Shown: positions 17,812 to 26,557 of the stretch, piece by piece | Position numbering within the stretch: the stretch's first letter is position 1 | How the letters are laid out: every line of letters begins with the position of its first letter | Program-made: the position numbers and the translations under genes | Source of the DNA: Bradyrhizobium sp. CCGB12 | GTDB taxonomy: Bacteria; Pseudomonadota; Alphaproteobacteria; Rhizobiales; Xanthobacteraceae | Assembly: GCF_024199845.1 (NCBI RefSeq) | Contig: NZ_JANADO010000001.1 | Coordinates: 5,146,001-5,210,000 of the forward strand | Length of the DNA: 64,000 nucleotides | Direction of reading: 5' to 3' | The notes under the pieces: model-generated | Databases searched by the model: none | Seen by the model: the letters and a program-made list of their open reading frames with translations, nothing else | What the model was told of the DNA's origin: nothing

Positions 17812-18908
17812 CCGTAGACCCAGCTGGTATCGGTCCGCTCCTTCAGCCAGATATTTGCGCGAGAGGTCTCCTGCACCTTCGTCGTGCGCTGCTTGCGCGT
17901 CGCCTCGAAGCGGCGGAATGCATCCGCGACCCCGTCTCGATCGACACCGTCGAGACAGCGCGACAGCACGGCGGCGTCCTCGATCGCCATGGCCGCGCGT
18001 TGCGCCATGTAGGGCGTCATGGGGTGGCAGGCATCGCCGAGCAGCGTCACCTTGCCGTTGGTCCAGCGCTCCAGCGCATCGCGGTCCATGATCGCCCATT
18101 TGTGCACGTCGGGGCACGCCGCCAGCACCCGTCCGACCTGCGGATGAAAGCCCTCGAACGATGCGCGCAGGTCGCGCACGTCGCCCTTCGCCGACCAGGA
18201 CTCGATGCGGAAATCCGGCTCTGGCTGGCTGGTGACGAGATAGACTTCGCTGCGGTCCGGCTTGACGTAGTAGATCACGATGTGGCGGTCCTCGCCCCAC
18301 CATTTGGTGCAGTCGTCGATCCCTGCGCCGCCCAACATCGCGGCCGGATAGGTGGTGCGATAGGCGATGCGGCCGGTGAATTTGGCCGGCGCGGTGTCGA
18401 ACAGGATATCGCGTACCGTCGAATGGACGCCGTCCGCGCCGATCACGGCATCGGCGACAGTGCTCGCGCCGTCGGCGAAACTCAGTCGGACACCGTCACG
18501 GGCTTCGTCGAGACCGACCAGCTTGTGGTTGAGGCGCACGCATTCGTCCGGGACCGCGCTCGCCAGCGCCGCATGCAGGTCGCCGCGATGGGCGAGCAGA
18601 TAGGGCGCGCCGAATTTCTCCTCCGCGCTCTCGCCGAAGATCATGTCGAACTTGATGTCGCCGCTCTTCCAGTCGCGATTGTTCCACGAGCGCGGATAGA
18701 ACGAGTGCTCGCGCATCCGCGTCTCGAGACCCAGCGCACGCAGGACTTTCATCGCGTTGCAGCCGATCTGGATGCCGGCGCCGATGCGTGCGAATTGGGA
18801 GGCCTGCTCGTAGACCATCACTTTGATGCCGACGCGCCGGAGCGCCGCGGCGGTCGCAAGTCCGCCCATGCCGGCCCCGACGATCGCAACCGAAAGCGGC
18901 CTTGCCAT
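17778..18908 (-). CDS. FAD-dependent aromatic monooxygenase, NicC-like
   Basis: A 376-residue flavoprotein hydroxylase of the salicylate/6-hydroxynicotinate group. The FAD-binding GAGMGGLATAAAL lies at residues 11-23, the DG motif is VIGADGVHSTVRD, and the second flavin motif is LLGDACHPMTPYMAQ. The KWWGEDRHIVIYY stretch and the ending WVYGYDAWSAPL are especially like 6-hydroxynicotinate 3-monooxygenase. No other nicotinate-degradation genes are visible, so the substrate is open. It lies alone between the molybdenum cofactor genes, 41 bp from the MoeA fusion. Confidence 0.85.
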   Translation of the reverse strand: MARPLSVAIVGAGMGGLATAAALRRVGIKVMVYEQASQFARIGAGIQIGCNAMKVLRALGLETRMREHSFYPRSWNNRDWKSGDIKFDMIFGESAEEKFGAPYLLAHRGDLHAALASAVPDECVRLNHKLVGLDEARDGVRLSFADGASTVADAVIGADGVHSTVRDILFDTAPAKFTGRIAYRTTYPAAMLGGAGIDDCTKWWGEDRHIVIYYVKPDRSEVYLVTSQPEPDFRIESWSAKGDVRDLRASFEGFHPQVGRVLAACPDVHKWAIMDRDALERWTNGKVTLLGDACHPMTPYMAQRAAMAIEDAAVLSRCLDGVDRDGVADAFRRFEATRKQRTTKVQETSRANIWLKERTDTSWVYGYDAWSAPLAA

Positions 18909-18949
18909 CGCGTCCCCCTCTCGCGCGGCTTGAATGCCGCGTCGTCTGT

Positions 18950-20911
18950 CTAGGCCGGCCGAAAACCCGCTTGCTCGAGTGCCGCACGCGCCTCATTCGA
19001 GCCGAGTGCATCAAGAAAGGCCCGCACGGCCGGCCGGCCCTTGCGCGCCGTTACCAGCGCGAAGTCATAATGCTCTTCGGCGAGCGGAATGAAACCGAGG
19101 CCGGCCGCATGGGCGACCGGCGCGATGGTCATGCCCCAATCGGCGCGGTGCTGCGCGACGGCCGCCGCCACTGCATTGTGCGAGCGCGGCTGGTTCCAAT
19201 AGCCTTCCGGGCGCGCGCCGCCGAGCAGCCGGTCGATCAGGATGCGCGTGCCAGCGCCCTGGTTGCGGTTGACCATGATACAGGCGGGATCGGTGAGCGC
19301 GGCGGCGACGGCGTCCTTTGCACCGAGACCTTCGAAACGCTTGTCGCCGTTGCGGAAGACGATGCCCTGCATCCGCCGCCAGCCGGGGACGAGTTCGAGA
19401 CCTTCGACGAGATAGGGCGTGTTGTAGGTCTCGCTTCTATCGTCGAACAGATGGATCGGCGCGAGATCGCATTCGCCGCGCTTCGCGGCTGCAAGCCCGC
19501 CGAGGCTGCCGACCGCGATCGAGCGCACGGTCAGGCCGGCATGTGCGAGCTGCGCGGTGACGAGATCGAGGCCGGTGCAATGGCTGCCGACGATGACGAG
19601 ATCGGGCACGCGCACATGCGGCGTGAACAAGGTCACCTCGGCCTCGGTCCCGGCCGGCATCTGGTCGGCGAGCGCGTCGATGCGCAGGAAACCATCGGCC
19701 TGCGCGAACGACGTGATCGCACCTGATCCCTTGCCGGTGGGATAGGCGATCAGGCCGTCCCTGCCCTCGACCAGCGAGATCATGACGAATTCCGTGCGGC
19801 CGAGCTCGGAAGCAATGCGCACCGGCACGGTTGCGTTCACCTTCGCATCGGAGCGCGGCGGCAGTCCGGCCATCCTGCGCAGCACCGGCACAATCATGTC
19901 GTGGAAGGTGAACATCGCCGAGGTCGGAAAGCCTGGCAGGATCACCACCGGCTTGCCGTCGCAAACCGCAAGGCACAGCGGCTTGCCGGGTTTGAGCGCA
20001 ACGCCATGCGCAATGATGCCGGGCGCGCCGAGCCGGCCGATGATGCGATGGGACAGATCGCCCGCACCCTTCGAGGTGCCGCCCGACAGCACCAGCATGT
20101 CGGCCTCCGCCAGCGCGTTGCGCATGGCGGCTTCGAGCTTGGCTTCATCATCGGGGATGGCGCCGAGGAAGACCGCCTCGCCACCATTCTCGTCGATCGC
20201 AGCCGTGACGATCGCACCATTGGTGTCGTAGATGTCGGCGGGCGCCAGCACCTCGCCGGGCTGGACCAATTCGTCGCCGGTGGAGATCACGGCCACGCGC
20301 GGTTTTCGCGCGACCGCTACCTCGGCGATGCCGCACGCCGCCAGCATGCCGATCTCGCGCGAACCGATGATCGTGCTCGCACGCAGCAGCGCTTCGCCGC
20401 GCGCAATGTCGGATCCGGCATAGGAGACGAATTGCCCGGGAGACGCGGCGCGACGAACCTCGATCGCATCCGCCCCCGCCGGCTGGGTATGTTCGACCAT
20501 GACGACGGCATCGGCGCCGCGCGGCAGCGGACCGCCGGTGGCGATCGCCGTTGCCGACCCGGCCGCCACCTGCAGCATCGGGACGGTGCCGCAGTGGATG
20601 GTTTCGCCGTTCAGCACAAGGCGAACAGGCTTGCCTTCGCCCGCAGCAACGACATCCGCGGACCGCACGGCAATGCCGTCGACATTGGAGCGGTCGAACG
20701 GCGGAACATCGATCGGCGCCGTGACGTCTTCGGCGAGCGCCGCACCGAGCGCATCGGCGAGCTTGCGCATCTCGGTCGGAATCGGGCGCGGGAACAGCGC
20801 GGCGTCGAAGCGCGCCAGCGCCTCCTCGCGCGAGAGGATCTTGAGGAACTGCTCCTGTTCGAGCGCGCTGCGCTCTTGCGACCGCGGAATCATCGTCATG
20901 CCGGAACCCAT
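18950..20911 (-). CDS. MoeA fused to a periplasmic-binding-protein-like domain
   Basis: A 653-residue two-domain protein. Residues about 25-430 are MoeA-like, with PPFDRSNVDGIAVR, IATGGPLPRGADAVVMVEH, VISTGDEL, LVLSGGTSKGAGD and ILPGFPTSAMFTFHD. Residues about 440-653 are a PBP-type ligand-binding domain, with DLVIVGSHCTGLDLV, a hinge-like GECDLAPIHLFD and NQGAGTRILIDRLL. The fusion is known in prokaryotes, often annotated as a molybdopterin biosynthesis protein, and the binding domain resembles that of the HTH protein at 23166. With no signal peptide it acts in the cytoplasm, perhaps sensing molybdate or tungstate. It abuts the next MoeA-like gene (1-bp gap). Confidence 0.88.
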   Translation of the reverse strand: MGSGMTMIPRSQERSALEQEQFLKILSREEALARFDAALFPRPIPTEMRKLADALGAALAEDVTAPIDVPPFDRSNVDGIAVRSADVVAAGEGKPVRLVLNGETIHCGTVPMLQVAAGSATAIATGGPLPRGADAVVMVEHTQPAGADAIEVRRAASPGQFVSYAGSDIARGEALLRASTIIGSREIGMLAACGIAEVAVARKPRVAVISTGDELVQPGEVLAPADIYDTNGAIVTAAIDENGGEAVFLGAIPDDEAKLEAAMRNALAEADMLVLSGGTSKGAGDLSHRIIGRLGAPGIIAHGVALKPGKPLCLAVCDGKPVVILPGFPTSAMFTFHDMIVPVLRRMAGLPPRSDAKVNATVPVRIASELGRTEFVMISLVEGRDGLIAYPTGKGSGAITSFAQADGFLRIDALADQMPAGTEAEVTLFTPHVRVPDLVIVGSHCTGLDLVTAQLAHAGLTVRSIAVGSLGGLAAAKRGECDLAPIHLFDDRSETYNTPYLVEGLELVPGWRRMQGIVFRNGDKRFEGLGAKDAVAAALTDPACIMVNRNQGAGTRILIDRLLGGARPEGYWNQPRSHNAVAAAVAQHRADWGMTIAPVAHAAGLGFIPLAEEHYDFALVTARKGRPAVRAFLDALGSNEARAALEQAGFRPA

Positions 20912-20912
20912 A

Positions 20913-22019
20913 TCATTCCCGCATCAGATAGGCATCGACCGGCGTGCCCGCCGCAAATCCCTCGTGGCTGGCGGGGACGAGCAGCCATGCATCGGCACGG
21001 GCCATCGCCTGGAGCGACCATTCGCCCACGGCAAGCGGCATCCACGCATGATGTTCCCAAGACAGCAGGGCCATTTCGGCGATGCCGACACCGGATGCGA
21101 TCTTGCGCGCCAGCGGCAGGGTCACCCGTCGGCGCGGCCTGCGCGCCGACAATTGGTCGATGAGCGGCAGCACCAGTGCGAGCCAGGCCGCGAGCGCATG
21201 ATCGGGCGAGCCGGGCAAGGCGACCACGGCAATCGGTCCGAGCCGCCCGACCGCGGCGGTCCGTCCAGGCTGGAGCGCAAGGCCATGGGCCAGCACCTGG
21301 CCGCGCCGGGCCAGCGCCGCAACAGCGGCATCCCGGCGGCCGACGCCGCTGCCACCGACCGTCAGCAATACATCGCAGGAAGAGGTATCCAGCGCCTCTG
21401 CAATCGATGCTTCATCGCGCGCGCCAGCCTCAAGCGTCTTCACATCCTGTCCCGCTGCGCGCGCAATGTCGGCGATCATCTGCGCCGTTGCCGTTGCACC
21501 CGGCACATTGACGATGCATAGACGGAGCCGCCGCACGCTGAGCTTCTCCACGCCCGCGACGCGCGCGATCAGCAGATCAGCCGCACTGATGGGATATCCC
21601 TCGGCCCCGGCGGGCGTGCGCGCGGCGACGTCGCTTCCCGCGCGCCTGACGCCCTGCCCCGGCACGCCCTCTGCCAACACCTGGGCCAGCGGCCCCGATA
21701 GCTCGACCGCGCCCGCATCGAGCACGCAGTCGCATCCCTCCGGCATCGCGTCGCCGGCATCGACCCACGCAGGGGCCATCGCCAGCGGCAGCGGCGAGTA
21801 GGCGGACGCACCGACGAGATCGTTGGCGGACAGCGCCCAGCCATCCGTCGCGGCGACGTCACGAGGCGGACAAGCCGCAAGCAGCGGAGTGCCCGCCGCG
21901 ATGCAGCCGATCGCTTCCGCCGTCGGCAGCTCCACCGGCGCGACGGGATCAATGCCGCGCAGCAACTCGGCGAGCGCAGTGTCGAGCGGCGTGAGCGAGG
22001 ACGGCAGGCGCTGGGTCAT
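20913..22019 (-). CDS. MoeA-like molybdopterin-binding protein (divergent)
   Basis: A 368-residue MoeA homologue. The MogA-like core LTVGGSGVGRRDAAVAAL is present, as is VALPGSPDHALAAWLAL near the end. The N-terminal regions are weakly conserved, and the PPFxxSxxDG segment of true MoeA is reduced to CPPRDVAATDGWAL. The start is set at the ATG at 22019, since the longer frame adds unlike residues; neither start has a good ribosome-binding site. It is followed within 1 bp by the MoeA fusion and preceded by a TupA-like gene. Such paralogues may handle a special metal or cofactor; the exact reaction is unknown. Confidence 0.8.
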   Translation of the reverse strand: MTQRLPSSLTPLDTALAELLRGIDPVAPVELPTAEAIGCIAAGTPLLAACPPRDVAATDGWALSANDLVGASAYSPLPLAMAPAWVDAGDAMPEGCDCVLDAGAVELSGPLAQVLAEGVPGQGVRRAGSDVAARTPAGAEGYPISAADLLIARVAGVEKLSVRRLRLCIVNVPGATATAQMIADIARAAGQDVKTLEAGARDEASIAEALDTSSCDVLLTVGGSGVGRRDAAVAALARRGQVLAHGLALQPGRTAAVGRLGPIAVVALPGSPDHALAAWLALVLPLIDQLSARRPRRRVTLPLARKIASGVGIAEMALLSWEHHAWMPLAVGEWSLQAMARADAWLLVPASHEGFAAGTPVDAYLMRE

Positions 22020-22073
22020 GCGCCATGATGGACCATGCATCGCCCGGTTTGGCAACCGCCGGCGCTGCCCGTC

Positions 22074-22907
22074 TCAGCCGCCCGACCTGTCCGAATTGGG
22101 GAAGAACAGCTGCTGCCCGTCGACCTTGTAGGCGGCGATCGCCGTCTGCCCCTCCGGCGAGGTCAGCCAGTCGATGAAGGTCTGCGCGAGGTCCTTCTTC
22201 ACGTTCGAAAACTTCCCGGGATTCACCAGCATGACGCCGTACTGATTGAGCAGCCGCCTGTCGCCTTCGACGACGATGTCGAGATCGCCGCGATTGCCGA
22301 ACGAGATCCAGCTGCCGCGATCGGACAGCACATAGGCGTTCGCGGCGCGCGCTGCGTCGAGAGCCGCGGTCATGCCCGGCCCGGCCTCGCGATACCAGGC
22401 GCCCTTGGCGGTCGCGATGTCGATACCGGCGACGATCCAGAGCGCGAGCTCCGCAGCATGGGTACCGGAGCGGTCACCGCGCGTCACGAAAGGCGAGCCC
22501 TTGGCCTCGATCGCCTTCAGCGCGGTCGCGATGTCCTTGCCCTTCACCGCGGCGGGATCGCTCTTCGGCCCGATCAGCACATAGTCGTTGTACATCACGT
22601 CGAGGCGCTTCACGCCAAAACCGTCGGAGACGAATTTCTCCTCCTGCGGGCGCGCATGCATCAGCACGACGTCGACCTCGCCCCTTCGCGCCCCGTCGAG
22701 CACCTCGTCGGCGCGTCGTGCGATCACCGTCACGTCGATGCCGGTCTTCTCGCGGAAGATCGGCAACAGATAATCGAGCAGACCGGATTCCTGCGTCGCC
22801 GACGTCGTCGCGAGGACGATGTCGCGGTCCTCCGCGGATGACGCCGCAACGCTTGCGGCAAGGCCGCAGAGAAGCGCGAATGCAACGGAGAGGCGGCGGA
22901 CGGCCAT
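22074..22907 (-). CDS. Tungstate/molybdate-binding periplasmic protein, TupA-like
   Basis: A 277-residue exported solute-binding protein. Residues 1-22 are a signal peptide. The TupA signature follows directly: VLATTSATQESGLLDYLLPI. Internal motifs VVLMHARPQEEKFV, FVTRGDRSGTHAAELALW and YVLSDRGSW are also TupA-like. TupA proteins bind tungstate very tightly for import by TupBC. No permease or ATPase gene is adjacent, so it is either an orphan or uses a distant transporter. It lies in line with two MoeA-like genes and divergent from an HTH/binding-domain regulator. That arrangement supports oxyanion sensing and use. Confidence 0.87.
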   Translation of the reverse strand: MAVRRLSVAFALLCGLAASVAASSAEDRDIVLATTSATQESGLLDYLLPIFREKTGIDVTVIARRADEVLDGARRGEVDVVLMHARPQEEKFVSDGFGVKRLDVMYNDYVLIGPKSDPAAVKGKDIATALKAIEAKGSPFVTRGDRSGTHAAELALWIVAGIDIATAKGAWYREAGPGMTAALDAARAANAYVLSDRGSWISFGNRGDLDIVVEGDRRLLNQYGVMLVNPGKFSNVKKDLAQTFIDWLTSPEGQTAIAAYKVDGQQLFFPNSDRSGG

Positions 22908-23165
22908 GATCGGGTTCCCATTGGATTTGACGCGATCATGATGGCGACCGATTGCGCCGCACTCGTGACGCATCTGCTCCTTGCGCTCCGCGCTCGGGAA
23001 ATTTCGGCAAAGCGCGCGCGCTTTGAGATCGTTCACCAAAGCAGAAATCGCGTGCGAGGATGTGTTGCAAAGCAGCGAGATGATCGGGCATGGTCCCCGC
23101 GGACATAAGTTACACCACCTGCGTCGAACGTCAAAAAGAAGCAAGAATTTGCATAGGAATGCAGG

Positions 23166-24059
23166 ATGGAATTCCTGACGACCAGCGAAGCCGCCGACTA
23201 TCTTCGGCTCGGCGAACGCAAGCTGTACGAACTCGTCACCACCGGTGCGATCCCCTGCACCAAGGTGACCGGGAAGTGGCTCTTCCCGCGGCACGAACTC
23301 GATCTCTGGGTGCTGTCGGGACTGGCCCGTCCGGCCGGCATGCTGATCGCGGAGCCGCCGCCGGTCGTCGGCGGCAGCCAGGACGAGCTTTTGGATTGGA
23401 GCCTGCGCGAATCCGGTTCGGGCCTGGGATCGATGAGCGAGGGCAGCGCGCGCGGGCTCGAGCGCCTGCAACGCAACGAGGTGATGGCCGCGGCGGTGCA
23501 CTTCCATGCCCTGGACGCCGAAGGCAGTCTCGCCGGTGATGCCAGTGTCGAGGCGCTGCGGGCAGCTCCCGACCTGCATGATGCGGTGCTGGTCGCATTC
23601 GTGCGCCGCGAGCAGGGTCTCGTGCTGCCGCAAGGCAATCCCAAGCACCTGCACGGCCTGTCCGACGTGCTCGCCCTCGGCGCCAGGATGGCGATGCGAC
23701 AACAAGGCACAGGCGCGCAGATGCTGCTCGACATGCTCCTGAAGCGCGGGGGCGCCGCGACACGGGATCTGCGCCGCGTGGAGGCGCCGGCCCTGACCGG
23801 CCCGGACCTCGCCGAGGTCGTCCGCGCCGGCCAGGCCGATTGCGGCATCGCAACGCGCGCGGCGGCGCGCTCGGCCGGCCTCGATTTCGTGCCGCTGGTC
23901 TGGGAGAACTTCGACCTCGCAATGCGGCAACGCAGCTATTTCCGCCCCGCCATGCAGGCCCTCTTCCGGCTCCTCGGCGAAAGGCGTCTACGGCAGCGCG
24001 CCGAGGAACTGACCGGTTACGACCCCTCGCCCGCGGGACAGATCCGCTTCGCGGCCTGA
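23166..24059 (+). CDS. HTH regulator with PBP-like ligand domain
   Basis: A 297-residue cytoplasmic protein. Residues 1-55 are an excisionase/MerR-like helix-turn-helix (FLTTSEAADYLRLGERKLYEL). The rest is a type-2 periplasmic-binding fold, with VRRQ-like AFVRREQGLVLPQGNP, RQQGTGAQMLLDMLL and QADCGIATRAAARSAGLDFVPL. It resembles the C-terminal domain of the MoeA fusion and is likely a sensor of molybdate, tungstate or the cofactor. It is divergent from the TupA-like gene with a 258-bp gap, where it could act. No operator was identified by eye. Confidence 0.82.
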   Translation: MEFLTTSEAADYLRLGERKLYELVTTGAIPCTKVTGKWLFPRHELDLWVLSGLARPAGMLIAEPPPVVGGSQDELLDWSLRESGSGLGSMSEGSARGLERLQRNEVMAAAVHFHALDAEGSLAGDASVEALRAAPDLHDAVLVAFVRREQGLVLPQGNPKHLHGLSDVLALGARMAMRQQGTGAQMLLDMLLKRGGAATRDLRRVEAPALTGPDLAEVVRAGQADCGIATRAAARSAGLDFVPLVWENFDLAMRQRSYFRPAMQALFRLLGERRLRQRAEELTGYDPSPAGQIRFAA

Positions 24060-24156
24060 CGTTGACGCCCACCCCCAAATAGTTGCAAAAGAAACCAATT
24101 CAGCCGGGCATACCCGGGCAACACCGGCCAACGAGCCGGATCAGGGAGGGACGAGC

Positions 24157-25386
24157 GTGAAGCCAATCAGATTTGGACTGCCGGTCGCGGCCGCCTTTGC
24201 AGCGACGTTCTTGGCGGCATCGCTGCTGCCGGGTGCGGCGTCGGCGCAGGTCTCCGACAACGTCGTCAAGATCGGCGTGCTCACCGACATGAACGGCCCG
24301 GCCTCCGCGCCGACCGGCCAGGGCTCGGTGACGGCGGCGCAGATGGCGATCGACGATTTCGGCGGCACTGTGCTCGGCAAGCCGATCAGCATCGTGATCG
24401 GCGACCACCAGCTCAAGGCCGACATCGGCGGCACGATCGCGCGGCGCTGGTACGACGTCGACCAGGTCGACCTGATCGTCGACGTGCCGGTCTCCGCGGT
24501 CGGGCTCGCGGTGCAGAACGTCGCCAACGAGAAGAAGCGGCTGTTCATCACCCACTCCACCGGCACCGCGGATTTCCACGGAAAATTCTGCTCGCCCTAC
24601 GCGATCCAATGGGTGTTCGACACCCGCGCGCTCGCGGTCGGCACGGCGGACGCCGTGGTCAAGCGCGGCGGCGACAGCTGGTTCTTCATCACCGACGATT
24701 ACGCCTTCGGCCATTCGCTGGAGCGCGACGCGTCCGCCGTCGTCACCGCCAATGGCGGCAAGGTGCTGGGCTCGGTGCGGCCGCCGCTGGCGACCCCGGA
24801 CCTCTCCTCCTTCGTGCTCCAGGCGCAGGCCTCCAAGGCCAAGATCATCGGCATTGCCGCAGGCCCCCCCAACAACATGAACGAGATCAAGACCGGCTCG
24901 GAGTTCGGCGTGTTCAAGGGCGGCCAGCAGATGGCGGCGCTGCTGGCGCTGATCACCGACATCCACGGCCTCGGCCTGCAGGCAGCTCAAGGCCTGCTCC
25001 TGACCACGTCGTTCTATTGGGACATGGACGACAAGACCCGCGAATGGTCGAAGCGCTATTTCGCCAAGATGAACAAGATGCCGTCGATGTGGCAGGCCGG
25101 CGTCTATTCCAGCGTGATGCACTATCTCAACGCCATCAAGGAAGCCGGCACCGACGATCCGCTCAAGGTCGCCGCGAAGATGCGGGAAAAGCCGATCGAG
25201 GATTTCTTCGCCCGCAACGGCCGCCTGCGCGAGGACAATCTGATGGTGCACGACCTCTGGCTGGTGCAGGTGAAGACGCCGGAGGAAAGCAAATATCCGT
25301 GGGACTATTACAAGATCCTCACCACCATCTCCGGCGACAAGGCGTTCGGCCCGCCGGACCCGGCGTGCCCGCTGGTGAAGAAGTGA
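24157..25386 (+). CDS. ABC transporter substrate-binding protein, branched-chain amino acid type
   Basis: A 409-residue periplasmic protein of the LivJ-like family. There is a signal peptide (about residues 1-31, ending ASAQ). The first strand is VVKIGVLTDMNGPASAPTGQG. VNDFG-like AIDDFGG, a ligand-binding centre HSTGTADF and the domain-2 start WFFITDDYAFGHSLERD follow. No permease or ATPase gene is linked, so it may work with a distant transporter. GGGAGG lies 7-8 bp before the start. An inverted repeat at 25410-25467 follows the gene and could act as a terminator. The ligand is unknown. Confidence 0.88.
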   Translation: MKPIRFGLPVAAAFAATFLAASLLPGAASAQVSDNVVKIGVLTDMNGPASAPTGQGSVTAAQMAIDDFGGTVLGKPISIVIGDHQLKADIGGTIARRWYDVDQVDLIVDVPVSAVGLAVQNVANEKKRLFITHSTGTADFHGKFCSPYAIQWVFDTRALAVGTADAVVKRGGDSWFFITDDYAFGHSLERDASAVVTANGGKVLGSVRPPLATPDLSSFVLQAQASKAKIIGIAAGPPNNMNEIKTGSEFGVFKGGQQMAALLALITDIHGLGLQAAQGLLLTTSFYWDMDDKTREWSKRYFAKMNKMPSMWQAGVYSSVMHYLNAIKEAGTDDPLKVAAKMREKPIEDFFARNGRLREDNLMVHDLWLVQVKTPEESKYPWDYYKILTTISGDKAFGPPDPACPLVKK

Positions 25387-25409
25387 CGGTCTCGCAAAGC
25401 ACACAACTC

Positions 25410-25467
25410 GTCATGCCCGGGCTTGTCGCGGTGACGCGTGGATGGCCGGGTCAAGCCCGGCCATGAC
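25410..25467. repeat. Inverted repeat between convergent genes (possible terminator)
   Basis: GTCATGCCCGGGCTTG pairs with CAAGCCCGGCCATGAC around a 26-bp centre. It lies between the convergent ABC and TAXI binding-protein genes. It belongs to the dispersed GTCATGCCCGGGCTT type common in rhizobial intergenic DNA, and could stop transcription from both sides. Confidence 0.7.
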
Positions 25468-25488
25468 GGCGGCGGGTGTGGCCGCGTC

Positions 25489-26451
25489 CTACTTCACCAC
25501 CCCGATCTCGCGAAAATATTTCATCACGCCGGGATGGATCAGCTCCACCTTCGGCGCGGCCGCGACCGTGTTCGACGCCGTCGTCTCGCAGGCCTGTGCG
25601 AGCTTCTTGCAGAACGTCACTTCTGCGCCATGCAGCGTCTTCGCCAGCCGATAGGCGACATCATCAGGCAAATCCTCGCGCGTGAGGACAAAGCTCCACG
25701 ACCCCAGCGACGCGATCGGCTCGGCCTGCTTCGGATAGCTACCCGCCGGCACGAGCAGCGGCTTGAGGAACGCATGCTTGGCGCGGATGCGCGTGATCTC
25801 GTCAGCGCTGGGTGCGATGAAGCGTGCGCCTGACGCGCTCGATGCGACCGCGGCAAAGCCGGGCCAGCCGATGCCCGCGCCCCACAGCGCGGCGACGCGG
25901 CCATCCTCGACCATCGCGGGACCGTCGCCGGCGCGGTCGAGATAAACAGCCTTGAAGTCCTCGTCCTGCTTCAACCCGAGTCCATCCAGCACGTAGCGCG
26001 CCAGGATCGGCAGGCCCGAGCCCTTGGCGCCGAACGCGACCGGCTGTCCGACGAGATCGCGGATCGTCTTGTAGGGACTGTCCGCGCGCACCACGAACAT
26101 GCCGGGGTTGGAATAGATCGCCGTGAGAATCTTGAGCCGCACGGGCGCGCGGCCGATGCCGGCAAAGGCTTCATAGGCCGGTTCGCCCGCGACCAGCGCG
26201 AGATCGAGCTCGCCCTTCTCCAGAAGCGGGATGTTCTCGTTGCTGCCCTTGGTGTTGCGGGGCGCGATGGAGATCTGCGGATCGGCCGCGTTCAGCACCT
26301 CCGCGAAGGCGTTGCCGTAGAGCGGAAAGCCGCCGCCGGGCGTCGCAGTGCCCAGACTGATTGTCGTCGTCGGAATGGCGTTGCCTCCGGTTTGAGCAGC
26401 GGCGGGACCGGCGAACAGCGCCGCAGCGAGAATGATGGTCGCGAATCTCAT
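25489..26451 (-). CDS. TAXI-family TRAP transporter solute-binding protein
   Basis: A 320-residue exported binding protein. A signal peptide (residues 1-20, ending AAAQ) precedes SLGTATPGGGFPLYGNAFAE, the TAXI-family opening. ELDLALVAGEPAYEAF, VAFGAKGSGLPILARYVLDG and the FVLTREDLPDDVAY segment also fit. Such proteins feed C4-type or glutamate TRAP permeases, but no permease gene is nearby. The start at 26451 opens the signal peptide; the frame continues upstream into the divergent gene. Ligand unknown. Confidence 0.85.
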   Translation of the reverse strand: MRFATIILAAALFAGPAAAQTGGNAIPTTTISLGTATPGGGFPLYGNAFAEVLNAADPQISIAPRNTKGSNENIPLLEKGELDLALVAGEPAYEAFAGIGRAPVRLKILTAIYSNPGMFVVRADSPYKTIRDLVGQPVAFGAKGSGLPILARYVLDGLGLKQDEDFKAVYLDRAGDGPAMVEDGRVAALWGAGIGWPGFAAVASSASGARFIAPSADEITRIRAKHAFLKPLLVPAGSYPKQAEPIASLGSWSFVLTREDLPDDVAYRLAKTLHGAEVTFCKKLAQACETTASNTVAAAPKVELIHPGVMKYFREIGVVK

Positions 26452-26557
26452 GGTGGTCCCTGACGAAACTGCGTCAACACCGACTTGCGACGATGTAGGC
26501 AGCAGCCCGATTTTGTGAAAGCATGCCCGCAACGACAATAGAACAATGGGAGGCGTC

